Program-made: the position numbers and the translations under genes
Notes under the pieces: model-generated
Told to the model about the DNA's origin: nothing
The model's input: the letters and a program-made list of their open reading frames with translations, nothing else
Databases searched by the model: none
Part shown: positions 1 to 9,822 of the stretch, piece after piece
Position numbering within the stretch: position 1 is the stretch's first letter
Layout: every line of letters begins with the position of its first letter
Assembly: GCA_018398765.1 (NCBI GenBank)
Contig: JAHBMJ010001037.1
Location: forward strand, 9,170-36,902
Source: Chromera velia
Taxonomy: Eukaryota; Sar; Chromeraceae
Reading direction: 5' to 3'
DNA: 27,733 nucleotides

Positions 1-261
1 GGACGAAGAGGAGGAGAAAGAGGAGGGGTAAAAAAAAAATGTAAATACGTGCGCAGACACGGCAGAGCCGAAAAGGATCAGAAAACGACTGCATGTGCTA
101 TATTTATATATGCGTGTATATATATACATATATAAGTAGACTAACAGGCTGCATCGCACGGATATTTTTTCCCACGGGCATTGTGAGGAGCGTTCGAAGC
201 GTCAGCTCCCTCTTCTTTTCAACAGCGCTCATCTGAGATATCTACACTTAAATTCCGCAAG
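1..261. other. Left flank, no gene seen
   Basis: This stretch opens with a purine-rich run and a poly-A tract, followed by alternating TA/TG-rich sequence around 98-136. I see no convincing reading frame, RNA gene or element end. It lies directly before the first copy of the 287-base duplication. Confidence 0.5.
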
Positions 262-857
262 CTGTCAGAATGATTCTGTTCGACAGCTCGGCTCGTGTGA
301 TTACAACTATATACGTTGCTTTTACATATATATCTGTGTCTGAAGACTCAACTCGGGTAGGGTGAGTAGCAGTGGATAAGGAGATGAGGGGGTCCTTCAA
401 GCTGTATATATATAAGACAATTAAAGCACAGCAGCTCTGTTGTAGACTTTTACAGAGGTCAGGCACTTTTGAATCGGCCTTCATGACAGTCTCCATGCAT
501 TCATGCAGATTGCATGAGCCACGCGCGAGATAATCCCAAGCGAGCTACGCGCGCATATATAATTGACGCACTGTCAGAATGATTCTGTTCGACAGCTCGG
601 CTCGTGTGATTACAACTATATACGTTGCTTTTACATATATATCTGTGTCTGAAGACTCAACTCGGGTAGGGTGAGTAGCAGTGGATAAGGAGATGAGGGG
701 GTCCTTCAAGCTGTATACATATAAGACAATTAAAGCACAGCAGCTCTGTTGTAGACTTTTACAGAGGTCAGGCACTTTTGAATCGGCCTTCATGACAGTC
801 TCCATGCATTCATGCAGATTGCATGAGCCACGCGCGAGATAATCCCAAGCGAGCTAC
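262..857. repeat. Tandem direct duplication of a 287-base unit
   Basis: Copy 1 is 262-548 and copy 2 is 571-857, a period of 309. By eye the copies differ at a single base (TATATATA against TATACATA in the middle of the unit). They are separated by a 22-base spacer, 549-570, whose sequence GCGCGCATATATAATTGACG plus CA recurs as an exact reverse complement at 900-921, just past copy 2. A diverged form of the spacer follows copy 2 directly at about 858-885. Minus-strand frames inside both copies encode the same roughly 80-residue peptide, but this follows from the duplication and resembles no family I know. The near identity points to a recent duplication or an assembly artefact. Confidence 0.9.
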
Positions 858-921
858 CCGCGCCGCGCGGATAATAATTGACGCACCCACGCGCGCATGT
901 GCGTCAATTATATATGCGCGC
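549..921. repeat. 22-base exact inverted repeat bracketing the second duplicate
   Basis: Positions 549-570 are the exact reverse complement of 900-921. A further, local inverted pair (ATAATTGACGCA at 874-885 against 900-911) can form a hairpin with a 14-base loop. The inverted pair encloses the second 287-base copy, so it could be the end of a small mobile element, or a palindrome that promoted the duplication. No transposase is visible. Confidence 0.7.
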
Positions 922-1361
922 GGCGGCCTCGGTCGTATGGATCCGATTAATCGACTCCTGTCCTTCCCACTTCAGGTCTCTATAATTAAGACCGTCTCTT
1001 TAACTCACTGCTTCTCAGTCTGCTCAACAAAGATGCACCCTTCACTCATACCACCTTATCCACCATACTTTCACACATTTGATTCGGCAAGATTCTTGGG
1101 CTGGTATCCCGAAGTCAAGGAGGCCGCCTTCGAGGGGCCGTGTAACTCCCTCCCCCCAAGAACCGTAGACGGATCGAGATGGTCACTTCCATTTGACTGT
1201 TCGATCCTCCGTATAGACATTCGTGGTTAGCAGTCGAGCTTTCTTTCATTAATTGTTATTTCTACCTGGAGGATATCCAGAATTGTTCAACACACGCGCA
1301 CTCGCTAGATCTTCCAGATCGCCAATTTCGTCAGGACGCATTCAGTGGAGACGGAAAGAGA
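858..1361. promoter_or_regulatory. Upstream region of the alanyl-tRNA synthetase gene
   Basis: After the GC-rich inverted repeat this region holds an open frame at 823-1230 (+) with no recognisable domain, which begins inside the duplicated unit. It should contain the promoter and 5' leader of the synthetase gene. I see no clear TATA box or defined element, so the regulatory label rests on position only. Confidence 0.35.
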
Positions 1362-4300
1362 ATGGAGACAGAGACGGGAGGGGTGCAGAGGGATGAAGAG
1401 ATGAAATGTTCTTTGGGAGACCCGCGTTGGACTTCTGCCAGTGCTGTTCGGCAGCAATTCGTTGAGTTCTTTCACCAGAAAAAGGGCCACACTTTCAGGC
1501 CGTCCTCCCCTGTGGTGCCCTTCAACGATCCGTCTCTTCTTTTCATCAACGCGGGAATGAATCAGTTCAAGCCGATCTTCACAGGGAACGTTGGTCAGAA
1601 CACCGCGTTTGGTAAATTGAAGCGCGCTGTTAATTCGCAGAAGTGCATTCGTGCGGGGGGGAAGCACAACGACTTGGAGGATGTGGGCACGGACGTGTAC
1701 CACCACACGTTCTTTGAGATGCTCGGGACGTGGTCGTTCGGAGACTATTTCAAAAAAGAGGCCATCGAGTGGGCGTGGGAGCTTCTCACTGACGTCTTCG
1801 GTCTCCCTACTGATCGAATCTACGTGACCTACTTCGGAGGGGACCCTGAAGAACCCGAATGCCCTCCGGATCTGGAGGCGCGGGATTTGTGGCTCCGTCA
1901 CTTACCCCCTGAGAGGGTTCTTCCCTTTGGGTTGAAGGACAATTTCTGGGAGATGGGGGAGACGGGGCCGTGTGGTTCGTGTTCGGAAATTCATTTTGAC
2001 CGGGTAGGGGGGAGAGATGCGGGTTCTTTGGTGAACGCTGACGACCCTGAGGTTCTTGAGATTTGGAATTTAGTGTTCATGCAGTACAACAGGAATGCTG
2101 ATAGAAGGCTGACAAAACTGCCTTTCGGGTCCGTTGACACTGGAATGGGGTTGGAGAGATTGGTCTCTGTGTTGCAGAACGAGAGAAGCAACTATGACAC
2201 AGACCTGTTCCGACCGATTTTTGAAGAGATCCGAAAGGCTAGTCCTGGTTTGAGGCCGTACTTAGGCAGAGTGGGGTTGGAGGATGAAGACAAAGTAGAC
2301 AGTGCGTATAGGGTGGTGGCTGATCACGTGCGCACTCTGTCAATTGCCATTGCCGACGGCGCTCTTCCCGATAAAGACGGCAGAGCGTTCGTGCTGCGCC
2401 GCATTTTTCGTCGTGCGCTTCGGTATGGGCGTCAAAATCTAAAAGCCCCGTGTGATGAGGTCTGGTTTGGGCGGTTGGTGGACGTTGTGGTATCCTCTCT
2501 TGGGCCTGTATTTCCTGAATTAGAGAAGAGTGAAGAGAAGATTAAGAGCGTGCTTGCAAATGAGGAAAAGCTGTTTTCCCAAACCCTCGAGAAAGGGTTG
2601 AGGGAGTTTGAACGGATGCTGCGGGCTGCCAAAGACGAGGGAAAGACCAGGTTCCCTGGAGGGAAGCCTGGAGCTTTCGATCTCTTCGCCTCCAAAGGTT
2701 TTCCCCCTGATTTGACTGCGTTGATGTCAAGAGAGGCGGGGCTGGAGGGGATAGATGAGGAAGAGTTCAGGAAAGCGAAAGCGGACCACGAGAGAAGGAG
2801 TGAAGGACCGAAGAAGAGAACAAAATGGGTTCTCTCTGCTGATCAAATTTCATTCCTCTCAGACAACTTGAAGTTCCCACCAACAGACGATTCGTTCAAA
2901 TTTGAGTGGAATTCTCTCGCCGGGAGTGGACCCTCTCTGAAGGCAGAGGTCGGTCAGACATGCAGAGAAACAGATTAACAGATAAACAAACAAACCAACC
3001 GCGAACAGCACGAAAGACCAAAAGAAGAAATTCGAAGCTCTTTACTAATGTGCAGATCTTTTCAGACAATTTCGCATACGTCAATCTGTCCTCCTTCGGT
3101 CTCCGTCGTCCTTGTGTTGCTTTGGAGAGGAGAGGTGTTTTTGCCGATCTCCTGTTCTCTTCTCTTCTCTTCTCTTCTCTTCTGCTCTATTGCCTTCTCT
3201 CACACGTATCTGTGTTGACTCCCTCTCTCTTCTGTCCTCCTCTCATGCCGCGCTCACTGTCTCTTCTCTTGTGGTTCTATGTCCTTCATCCCTTATGCCT
3301 CACTCCTTGTCTGATTCCCTGTCTGAGTGAGTGCAGGTTCTGGCCATCTGCAGCCCTGGTGGGTTTGTTGAGACCGCACAGCCGGGAGACCTCGTCGGTG
3401 TGATCTTCGACAAGACGAACTTCTATGCCGAGATGGGGGGGCAGGTTGGGGACACAGGGAGGCTAGAGTTACTAGACAGCGAGGCTGGGTCTGGAGGTGG
3501 AGGCGGGTGGGTGTTTGAGGTTGAGGATTGTCAAAGATTTGGGCCTTTCGTTCTGCACATTGGAGCTTTGGGAGGGTTGACTGAAGACGGGGTTGAGGTC
3601 TCAGAGGGTCATCCGACTCGGTTGCAGAGAGGCTCAGAGGTCAGACTGAGCGTCGACTTTGAGAGAAGGGCAGCGATTGCGAAGAACCATACAGGCACCC
3701 ACCTTCTGAACTTTGCGTTGAGAAAAGTCCTCGGAGAGACCTGTGATCAGAGGGGGTCAGTCAGTCAGCGGGGGAGGAGAAAGGAGCTGTGTGTGTGTGC
3801 ATGCGCTTGTGTGTGTCTCTGGGTGCAGCATTTCATGTCAAGAATCTGCTTGTGCATCTGATTTTTGACTCTTTTCCCTCGCCCTCTTCATCGATTTTGT
3901 TTGATCGAATCTCGTTGCACCTGATCTCGCATTCCTGCTTGTCGTCCCTCTATCAATGTCTTTCTCCTTCTCTCTCTCTCTCTCTCTCTCTGTATGTGTG
4001 TGTGTGTGTATCTGTGTCTGTCTGGAGTGTGCCTTTAATTTGACTTTCTTTGTTCGTGCAGGTCTCTGGTCGAAGCTTCTCGTTTGAGGTTTGACTTCTC
4101 TTCGAACACCCCGGTGGGCGTAGAGGAGCTGGAAGCTGTGGAAGGGATCATGGGGGGACTTGTGAGGGAGGAACTCCAAGTGTTTTCCTCTAACTTCCCC
4201 CTATCAGAGGCCAGTCAGATAAGGGGTCTCCGTGCGGTGTTTGGAGAGCAGTATCCAGACCCTGTCAGAGCCGTCAGTGTGGGTGTTGAGATTGATGCCC

Positions 4301-5488
4301 TTCTTATTGGGAGTCAGAGTGGGTGTGACGATGTGAAGAAGTCTCGGGAAGGGGTTTCAGGGCAACTTGACACATCGGTTGAATTCTGTGGCGGCACGCA
4401 CATCCAGAACAGCAGAGAAATTGGCGAGTTTGTGATCGTTTCCGAGGAAGGTGTTTCAAAGGGCGTGAGGAGAATTGAAGCCGTGACGGGCAAATCCGCT
4501 CTGTCGACGCTCTCTGAGGCTGAAACGTTCGAGGAGGAAGTTCGGAGACTATGGGGACTGCAGGGATCTGAGCTCGATGTTCGTCTGGCGACGATACGAG
4601 GCCGCCTAGATGACTCTGCTCACCTTCCTCTCGCCAAGAGACGCAGGTGGATCAATCTGGTGTGTCTGATATGGCGTGGGTGTACGCATGCATCTACATG
4701 TCTGTGCGTGTTACGCGAAAACTTTCATATGCATCAGCACATACAGAACTTGAGTTTTTCGCTCCACACTTTCAACCCATCAGGAGGCGGCAGGAGGATG
4801 AATCACATCTCCGTGTCATGATTGCTGTGAGTCTTCTCTCTCAGTTTGTTTTGCTGCTGCTAAGCCTACAACCACCTTCTCTCCTGGTTTCCCTCAGTTG
4901 TGATCTTCTCCTCTCAGCGCACGTCTTTCCTTCTTGTTCCTTCCACATTGCCTTTCTGCGTTCTTCCTACTTTGCTTTTTGCAGATCGAAGACCTCAAAA
5001 AACAGCAGCTCGAACGCGGAAAGGCGACCACGAAAGCGATGCTGGAATGCGCGAAGGAGAGGGGCAGAAAGCTGGCTGAACACTGGAAGTCGGAGTTTAT
5101 CTCCCCCAGTTCGGATTCCCTTTCCTTCAAACAAAACTTTAGAGTTCAGGTGATAGAAGAACTCCAGGGAGACACCAAGGCGGTCGATCTGTGTGCAAAG
5201 GCGATTCATGAGACACTGCCTTCAACCGCTTTGGCCCTCTTGTCTCCTAAAGAAAACGTTTTGACGTGCGTCACTGTCGTGCCACAGCAGAGCCCACTGT
5301 CCGGCAAGGTCTCAGCCCAAGAGTGGCTGACTGCAATTTTGGCCTGTGTAGGGGGAAGGGGGGGAGGGAAGTCTGAACGTGCCATTGGGAGCGCGAAGGA
5401 CTTTCACTTGGAAATGCTTCAGGCTGTCTGTAAGACTGCGGTTTCGTTTGTAGAGGAGAAAGTGAAGCACTTGAGATCATACGAATGA
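1362..5488 (+). CDS. Alanyl-tRNA synthetase, four exons
   Basis: Charges tRNA-Ala with alanine and hydrolyses mischarged Ser/Gly-tRNA. Inferred exons are 1362-2948, 3337-3755, 4062-4659 and 4985-5488, giving 1035 residues (the human cytosolic enzyme is 968). Class II core: [13 protein letters not shown] at residues 97-109, [17 protein letters not shown] at 114-130, [18 protein letters not shown] at 194-211, and motif 3 GMGLERL at 261-267. The editing domain has both zinc and catalytic motifs, HTGTH at 647-651 and CGGTH at 778-782. The C-terminal C-Ala domain carries GGRGGGK near 991-997. Intron phases agree at every junction (0, 2, 0), and introns of 388, 306 and 325 bases end in TGCAG. The ATG at 1362 begins about 25 residues before the family's conserved start; a second in-frame Met lies at residue 14. 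No obvious organelle presequence is visible, so a cytosolic form is likely, though dual targeting is not excluded. The gene is intact. Confidence 0.95.
3155..3185. repeat. TTCTC-rich microsatellite in synthetase intron 1
   Basis: A pentanucleotide pyrimidine repeat (TCTTC units) inside the intron at 2949-3336. It may act as an extended polypyrimidine tract, though it sits about 150 bases from the acceptor. Confidence 0.7.
3966..4024. repeat. (TC)n then (TG)n microsatellite in synthetase intron 2
   Basis: A run of CT dinucleotides changes into TG dinucleotides inside the intron at 3756-4061, upstream of the GTGCAG acceptor. Short frames through it are low-complexity and not coding. Confidence 0.75.
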
Positions 5489-5760
5489 CCCCTGGTCCTC
5501 TGAAACCATTTTTTTCTTCACGCAAATGCAGGCAGAACACACACACGCACACACACACACACACACGAGACCCTGTTTTCATACGTTCATACATACATGC
5601 AGCAGTTTGTCTCACGGAATGGAAATCAGACAAAGGGAATGCGCTATCTGCCTCCTGAAAAGTCAAGGGCGCTGAATTGATGTCAGTCTCGATCCCCCCT
5701 TATCTATGAACAATAAAAAGAAGGAAAAATGTGGAAGAAGGGAATCCGATGCAGCAAAAC
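5489..5760 (+). other. Probable 3' untranslated region of the synthetase gene
   Basis: This stretch follows the TGA stop at 5486-5488. It contains a CA dinucleotide repeat at about 5536-5566 and an AATAAA hexamer at 5712-5717 that could serve as a polyadenylation signal. The end of the transcript is not determined. Confidence 0.45.
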
Positions 5761-5860
5761 CAAATCGTGAATGAGAAGAATTTGCCGATATTGTTGCGAA
5801 CTGTGTCTCTCAATTTTCTGCCAATATGTATAGCTCTGCCGCTTTTGTCTAGTACTAGGT

Positions 5861-6345
5861 CTTGTACATAAAATATGAGCTTCTAACTCCTTATACTTTT
5901 TGAGTTTGACCCTACCATTAAATTAACTTTTTACTGCCAAGTCGGAATTCACTTTTAATTTACTGGTAAAGTTACTGGTTAGCAGATGTTACCAGTAAAT
6001 TGACGAGTAAAGTGATTAGGAATTTACCAGGGGATTGACTGATTTTTTTACTTTTCCGAGAAAAAAAAAAAAAACGAAAAGAGAAAACTGGACTCACAGT
6101 TTCTTAAATTCTTACAAATTCCTTCTTTTTTAATATACTATATAGACCTCTTAAATTCATGTAGATTCGTCACCTAACTTATATTCCTTTAAATCCCCAC
6201 TAATTCCTTCTTAAATTCCTATTAATACCTACCTTAAATTCTTATATTGCTCACCCTCTGCGAGGTAGAATCGATTCAATCGACTAATTTTTTGACTTCC
6301 AACAATTAAAAAAGAAAAAAATTTTTTTTTTTTTTTGAATGTTAG
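5861..6345. other. AT-rich intergenic island with palindrome and AAATTC-rich repeats
   Basis: This stretch is much more AT-rich than its surroundings. It contains a 13-base perfect inverted repeat (AATTTACTGGTAA at 5957-5969 and its complement at 5989-6001), a poly-A run near 6061-6074, irregular units of about 20 bases beginning CTTAAATTC between 6103 and 6240, and a poly-A/poly-T junction near 6307-6336. No reading frame is plausible. It may be the body of a decayed element. Confidence 0.55.
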
Positions 6346-6876
6346 TAACCCCTGGATGTCTAGACTGTTCGGTAAGTGCAAGCTGGACTAGTATGAACGC
6401 TCCTCCTCTAGAGCAGCATCATAGTTCATCAGTATCAGCTTGGACTCAAGCCTAGGAGGCCGGAGTGAGTCCGAGTGATCGACAATCTAGGTGACAATCC
6501 TTCTTCCGCTAGTTCTTCCGTCAAGAAGTACTGGCAGTCAGTCTGATCAATGAACGAGCCTGAAGCATGAAGGCTCGAGGAGTCGAGGCATGGAAGGCTG
6601 ATGACGTGCGTATCGATCTGAGGCGCGCGCGCTCCTGCGCGGTGTGTCAGGCAACGGCGTGCATCTAAAACAACACGTACCGATCACGTAATATTTACCT
6701 CCCCCCCGATCGAGCTTTCGGCTTGCTACGAAGCGAGAGAGAGAAGCAAGTGTTCAGACGCATGTCGACAGTGCAGTAAACAACTCGGTAAACACGGAGT
6801 CCGTCTGACGGATACATGAGATGGATCACTTGATGTGAATCAATGATGACAATCCTCGTGACAATCATTCGCACGT
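6346..6876. other. Intergenic sequence, no gene seen
   Basis: Mixed-composition sequence with no extended reading frame on either strand and no tRNA-like cloverleaf that I could find. It includes a GC-rich patch around 6621-6645. Confidence 0.4.
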
Positions 6877-7004
6877 CAAGCAGAACAGCGTACAGCGTTC
6901 ACCCGATCAAACCACAATCAAGCAGAACAGCGTACAGCGCGTATACACGATCAAACCACAATCAAGCAGAACAGCGTACAGCGTTCACACGATCAAACCA
7001 CAAT
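6877..7004. repeat. Three tandem copies of a 42-44 base repeat
   Basis: Units lie at 6877-6918, 6919-6962 and 6963-7004. Each begins CAAGCAGAACAGCGTACAGC and ends GATCAAACCACAAT. The middle copy has a 2-base insertion and local changes (GCGTATACAC in place of GTTCACAC). Because one unit is not a multiple of three, the array is unlikely to have evolved as protein, although a frame at 6843-7112 stays open through it. Confidence 0.85.
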
Positions 7005-7609
7005 CAGGTTGAATCGCTGCTTGCTCAAACTTCTTTCAATCAAAATGAAGTCTCTCATTCCATTACTGCATTTCTGTCAACTCAGGCTAATAGCGAACAG
7101 CTCAACACATAGCAAAAGAGCTCACAGTCTGTTGCGGTTTCATTCTTTCCAGACTCTCTTGCCACCAGAAGGAAAAGATGCTACAAGAAAGACTATAAAA
7201 GCTATCTATACAAGATAAAACGATACTCAAAAATGGAGAAAAGCAAAGAATGATGTTGAATCAAGGTACAGTATTAAGAACGGAAACAACAAACAAGTGA
7301 GAAAGAACAAGGAAAGAAAGAAATGATAAAAATAGAGAAAATAAAGGGGAATCATTCACATCTCTACACCGCCCCTTCCCTTGCCAGCAGCATCAATCAA
7401 GATTCACTAACTGCCAATTCGACTCGTCAATCTAGGCAGGTATGCCGCGCGTTTCGGCAGCCGCCACACTGCCCTCATCAGATACCTGATCTGTTTGTGT
7501 GTGTGTGTGTGTGTGTGATTAAATCAGGGCATGAAAAAGGTTGAGATCCATGAGCAGTGCAGGGAAGAAAGATAATCATCAGGCACATGAAGGAGCTGCT
7601 GAAGCACCA
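7005..7609. other. Intergenic sequence with TG microsatellite
   Basis: This stretch lies between the tandem repeat and the transporter stop codon and probably includes the transporter's 3' untranslated region on the minus strand. It holds a (TG)n run at about 7495-7517. No convincing coding sequence is present. Confidence 0.4.
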
Positions 7610-9109
7610 TCAGCACTCACCCCCCTCTTTGATTCCTAGCTCGAGATGTTGCATGTCAAGGGCGCCCTCCACCCTGTCGCGGTACCACACACCGAAGAGC
7701 AGAGAAACCACGAACGTCAGGACTGCCCCCACACCAGCCGAAACCGATGCAGAGCTTCTGTCAGCCGCTGCCCCCAGCACGAACCCCCCAACCGCGTATC
7801 CTAAATCCCTCCAGAACCGATATGTACCCACACATGAAGCGCGCCATGTTGGGTCCGCATGTTCTGCCACTGCACCAATCAAATTGGGATACATTACCGC
7901 GGTCCCCACCCCCAAAATCGCTGCCCCCCCTGCGAAGTTTCCAAAAACGACTGCATCCGATGTACCCGTCACCCCAACCACAGCGAGGTAGACGAAAGCA
8001 CACGCGCACATGAGGAGTCCGACTGACACTGGCCACCTCCTCCCGACTCTGTCGGAGAGAAATCCAGTGGCAAATTGGAGCACCCCCTTAGGCAGTGAAT
8101 AAGCGAGAAGAATCTGAGCCACCAACGTTTTTGGCAGAGGTCCCCAACCCTTCCCTCCGTAGTCTGCCGCCCACTTGGTGAGAATCCCCCACGCGAACGC
8201 AGTACAGAAGTTTATCATCGATCCGGCTAGACAACAGAGGACTAGGCTTCTATTCAGAAAACTAGCGTATACAAACGCCAGAGAACCAACTGAGTGCTCA
8301 GATGTCCGACCAGAGGGCCAGGCAATTCGACCGCGCCCCGTTCTGGGTCGTTCAGTTTCCTCCTCTTTGATTTCTCTTCCTGTCTCTGACGTGTCTCCAC
8401 TTCGCTCGTCACACCGTCTTGCCTGCTCTTCCGCTCTCACCAGGTTTTTCGAGTCTCTCAAGATGAAAAAAGACATGACTAACCCACAGCACATCAGACC
8501 CAGGACCACCCAAAACGGCTTTCCCCTGAAATCCCTCTCTCCTATTAGAGCAGCAGCCACCACATTGAACACGGCAACAGCCGAGTACCCAGCTGTCTCG
8601 TTGATACCCACAGCGAGACCCCTGTGCTCTGGCCCTGCGTAGTCCACCATCAACACGATCGTCAACGTCCAGCAGATGCCCTGTTGGAGTCCCAGGAAGA
8701 CGTTGGCCCACAGGACGGTGGTCCACGAGCGCGCCGCAAGAATCATGACAGGCACGGGGACACCCAGCACCCACCCAGCAACCATCACCACCTTTCGCCC
8801 AAACCGGTCGGCGAGGATGCCCACAAAGAGGTTGGAGACTGCCTTGGCGAGCCCGAACGTGATAAGGAAGGACGTGGAGACCAAGGCCGAGTCTACAACG
8901 AACTCCCCACCATTGTCGGCCGCTCCGTCTCCATCGGCGTCTCTCCCTGTCATGACACCCTGGGCAAACTTGGTGATGCTCAGAAGAGCACCGATCAAGA
9001 TCGTCAGGAAAACATTGAGGAAAAACTGCCACTTGTTCGGTTTAACTGCCTTCAGAAAGCCGTGAACGGAAGCGATTGGATTGCGAGAACGCCCTTGATC
9101 TTCCGGCAT
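7610..9109 (-). CDS. Major facilitator superfamily transporter, intronless
   Basis: A 499-residue membrane protein with about 12 hydrophobic segments in two six-helix halves. The family's loop 2-3 signature is clear as GILADRFGRK at residues 97-106, and its second-half counterpart is GFLSDRVGRR at 349-358. The halves are joined by a charged, Arg/Glu-rich loop at roughly 222-272. Late in the protein is YRFWRDLGYAVGG at 430-442, which together with NETAGY at 170-175 resembles bacterial members of the superfamily rather than sugar or phosphate carriers of plants and animals. The start is the ATG at 9107-9109 and the stop is TGA. Unlike the other genes here it has no introns, which could mean acquisition from bacteria or an old retrocopy. 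The substrate cannot be read from the sequence. It is divergent from the multicopper oxidase gene. Confidence 0.88.
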   Translation of the reverse strand: MPEDQGRSRNPIASVHGFLKAVKPNKWQFFLNVFLTILIGALLSITKFAQGVMTGRDADGDGAADNGGEFVVDSALVSTSFLITFGLAKAVSNLFVGILADRFGRKVVMVAGWVLGVPVPVMILAARSWTTVLWANVFLGLQQGICWTLTIVLMVDYAGPEHRGLAVGINETAGYSAVAVFNVVAAALIGERDFRGKPFWVVLGLMCCGLVMSFFILRDSKNLVRAEEQARRCDERSGDTSETGREIKEEETERPRTGRGRIAWPSGRTSEHSVGSLAFVYASFLNRSLVLCCLAGSMINFCTAFAWGILTKWAADYGGKGWGPLPKTLVAQILLAYSLPKGVLQFATGFLSDRVGRRWPVSVGLLMCACAFVYLAVVGVTGTSDAVVFGNFAGGAAILGVGTAVMYPNLIGAVAEHADPTWRASCVGTYRFWRDLGYAVGGFVLGAAADRSSASVSAGVGAVLTFVVSLLFGVWYRDRVEGALDMQHLELGIKEGGEC

Positions 9110-9822
9110 GATCGCTTGTTCGTGGAGAAGTCGGAAAGAATGAAGAAGACTAACCGACAGCCCCGTAAAATCAGACTGAGACTGGGATCAGCAGTACAAA
9201 AATTCAAGAGAGGTCGACTGCAGAGTCCTGGGGTGCGTCATTTCTGTCTTCAGCTGCCAGAGGTTTTCTTTTACCCTTCCAGACAACTTTCGAACATTTT
9301 CTGACATGAAATGATCTGGCCGCATGATGCGTCCTGTTGCGTCCTTGATGCGTCCTTGTCACCTTGCGGCCGCGGCAGGTCCTTTCTGCCATGCACACAA
9401 AAATGCCGCGACGCGCATTACACTGATGATTACAGGCCGGGGGTGTCAGGCCCACCATATGGGCCCACCACGGATGCATGGAGGCTGCGCATGGCTGCGC
9501 GACAGTTTTCGGCATGCCGGGGTCCGACGAACAGTGACTCGATTTTTCGATCGAGACGAGCGATGTGAGCTAAAGGCGAGACTTGATTCCGTCTTTTGGT
9601 GCCCTCTTCCGCTGTCCTAGACAGCTTCTAACCGGTTCGGAACTTCTCTGTAAGCTCTTTGCACACTCCCACTTCGGCCAGTAAGTCACCAGATGCTTTG
9701 TGTTTGTTCTATGGAGCGAAAACGGGAGTGACATTTTGAAAGTCTCGCAAGATCTGAGTCAGACAGTCAATCTTCGTCTCTTCCACAAGCAGAGGGTTTC
9801 CCTGGACTAGCTGTGACTGAAG
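9110..9822. promoter_or_regulatory. Shared upstream region of the divergent transporter and oxidase genes
   Basis: 713 bases separate the two start codons, so this must hold both 5' leaders and probably both promoters. It contains short direct repeats (TGCGTCCT three times at about 9328-9356; GGCTGCGCAT followed by GGCTGCGCGA near 9482-9501) and a GGCCCACCATATGGGCCCACCA patch near 9450. No known regulatory motif is identified. Small open frames here look accidental. Confidence 0.4.

Noticed and set aside
823-1230. 135-codon open frame upstream of the synthetase gene
   Set aside because: It begins inside the duplicated unit, crosses the GC-rich inverted repeat, and has no recognisable domain or splice context.
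1305-1901. 198-codon minus-strand frame
   Set aside because: It lies opposite the well-supported first exon of alanyl-tRNA synthetase and is its shadow.
4785-4830. Possible small extra synthetase exon after a CATCAG acceptor
   Set aside because: It breaks the frame, while direct joining of 4659 to 4985 keeps phase and family sequence.
6843-7112. 89-codon frame through the 42-44 base repeat
   Set aside because: The repeat period is not constant or a multiple of three, and the product is repetitive without any family resemblance.
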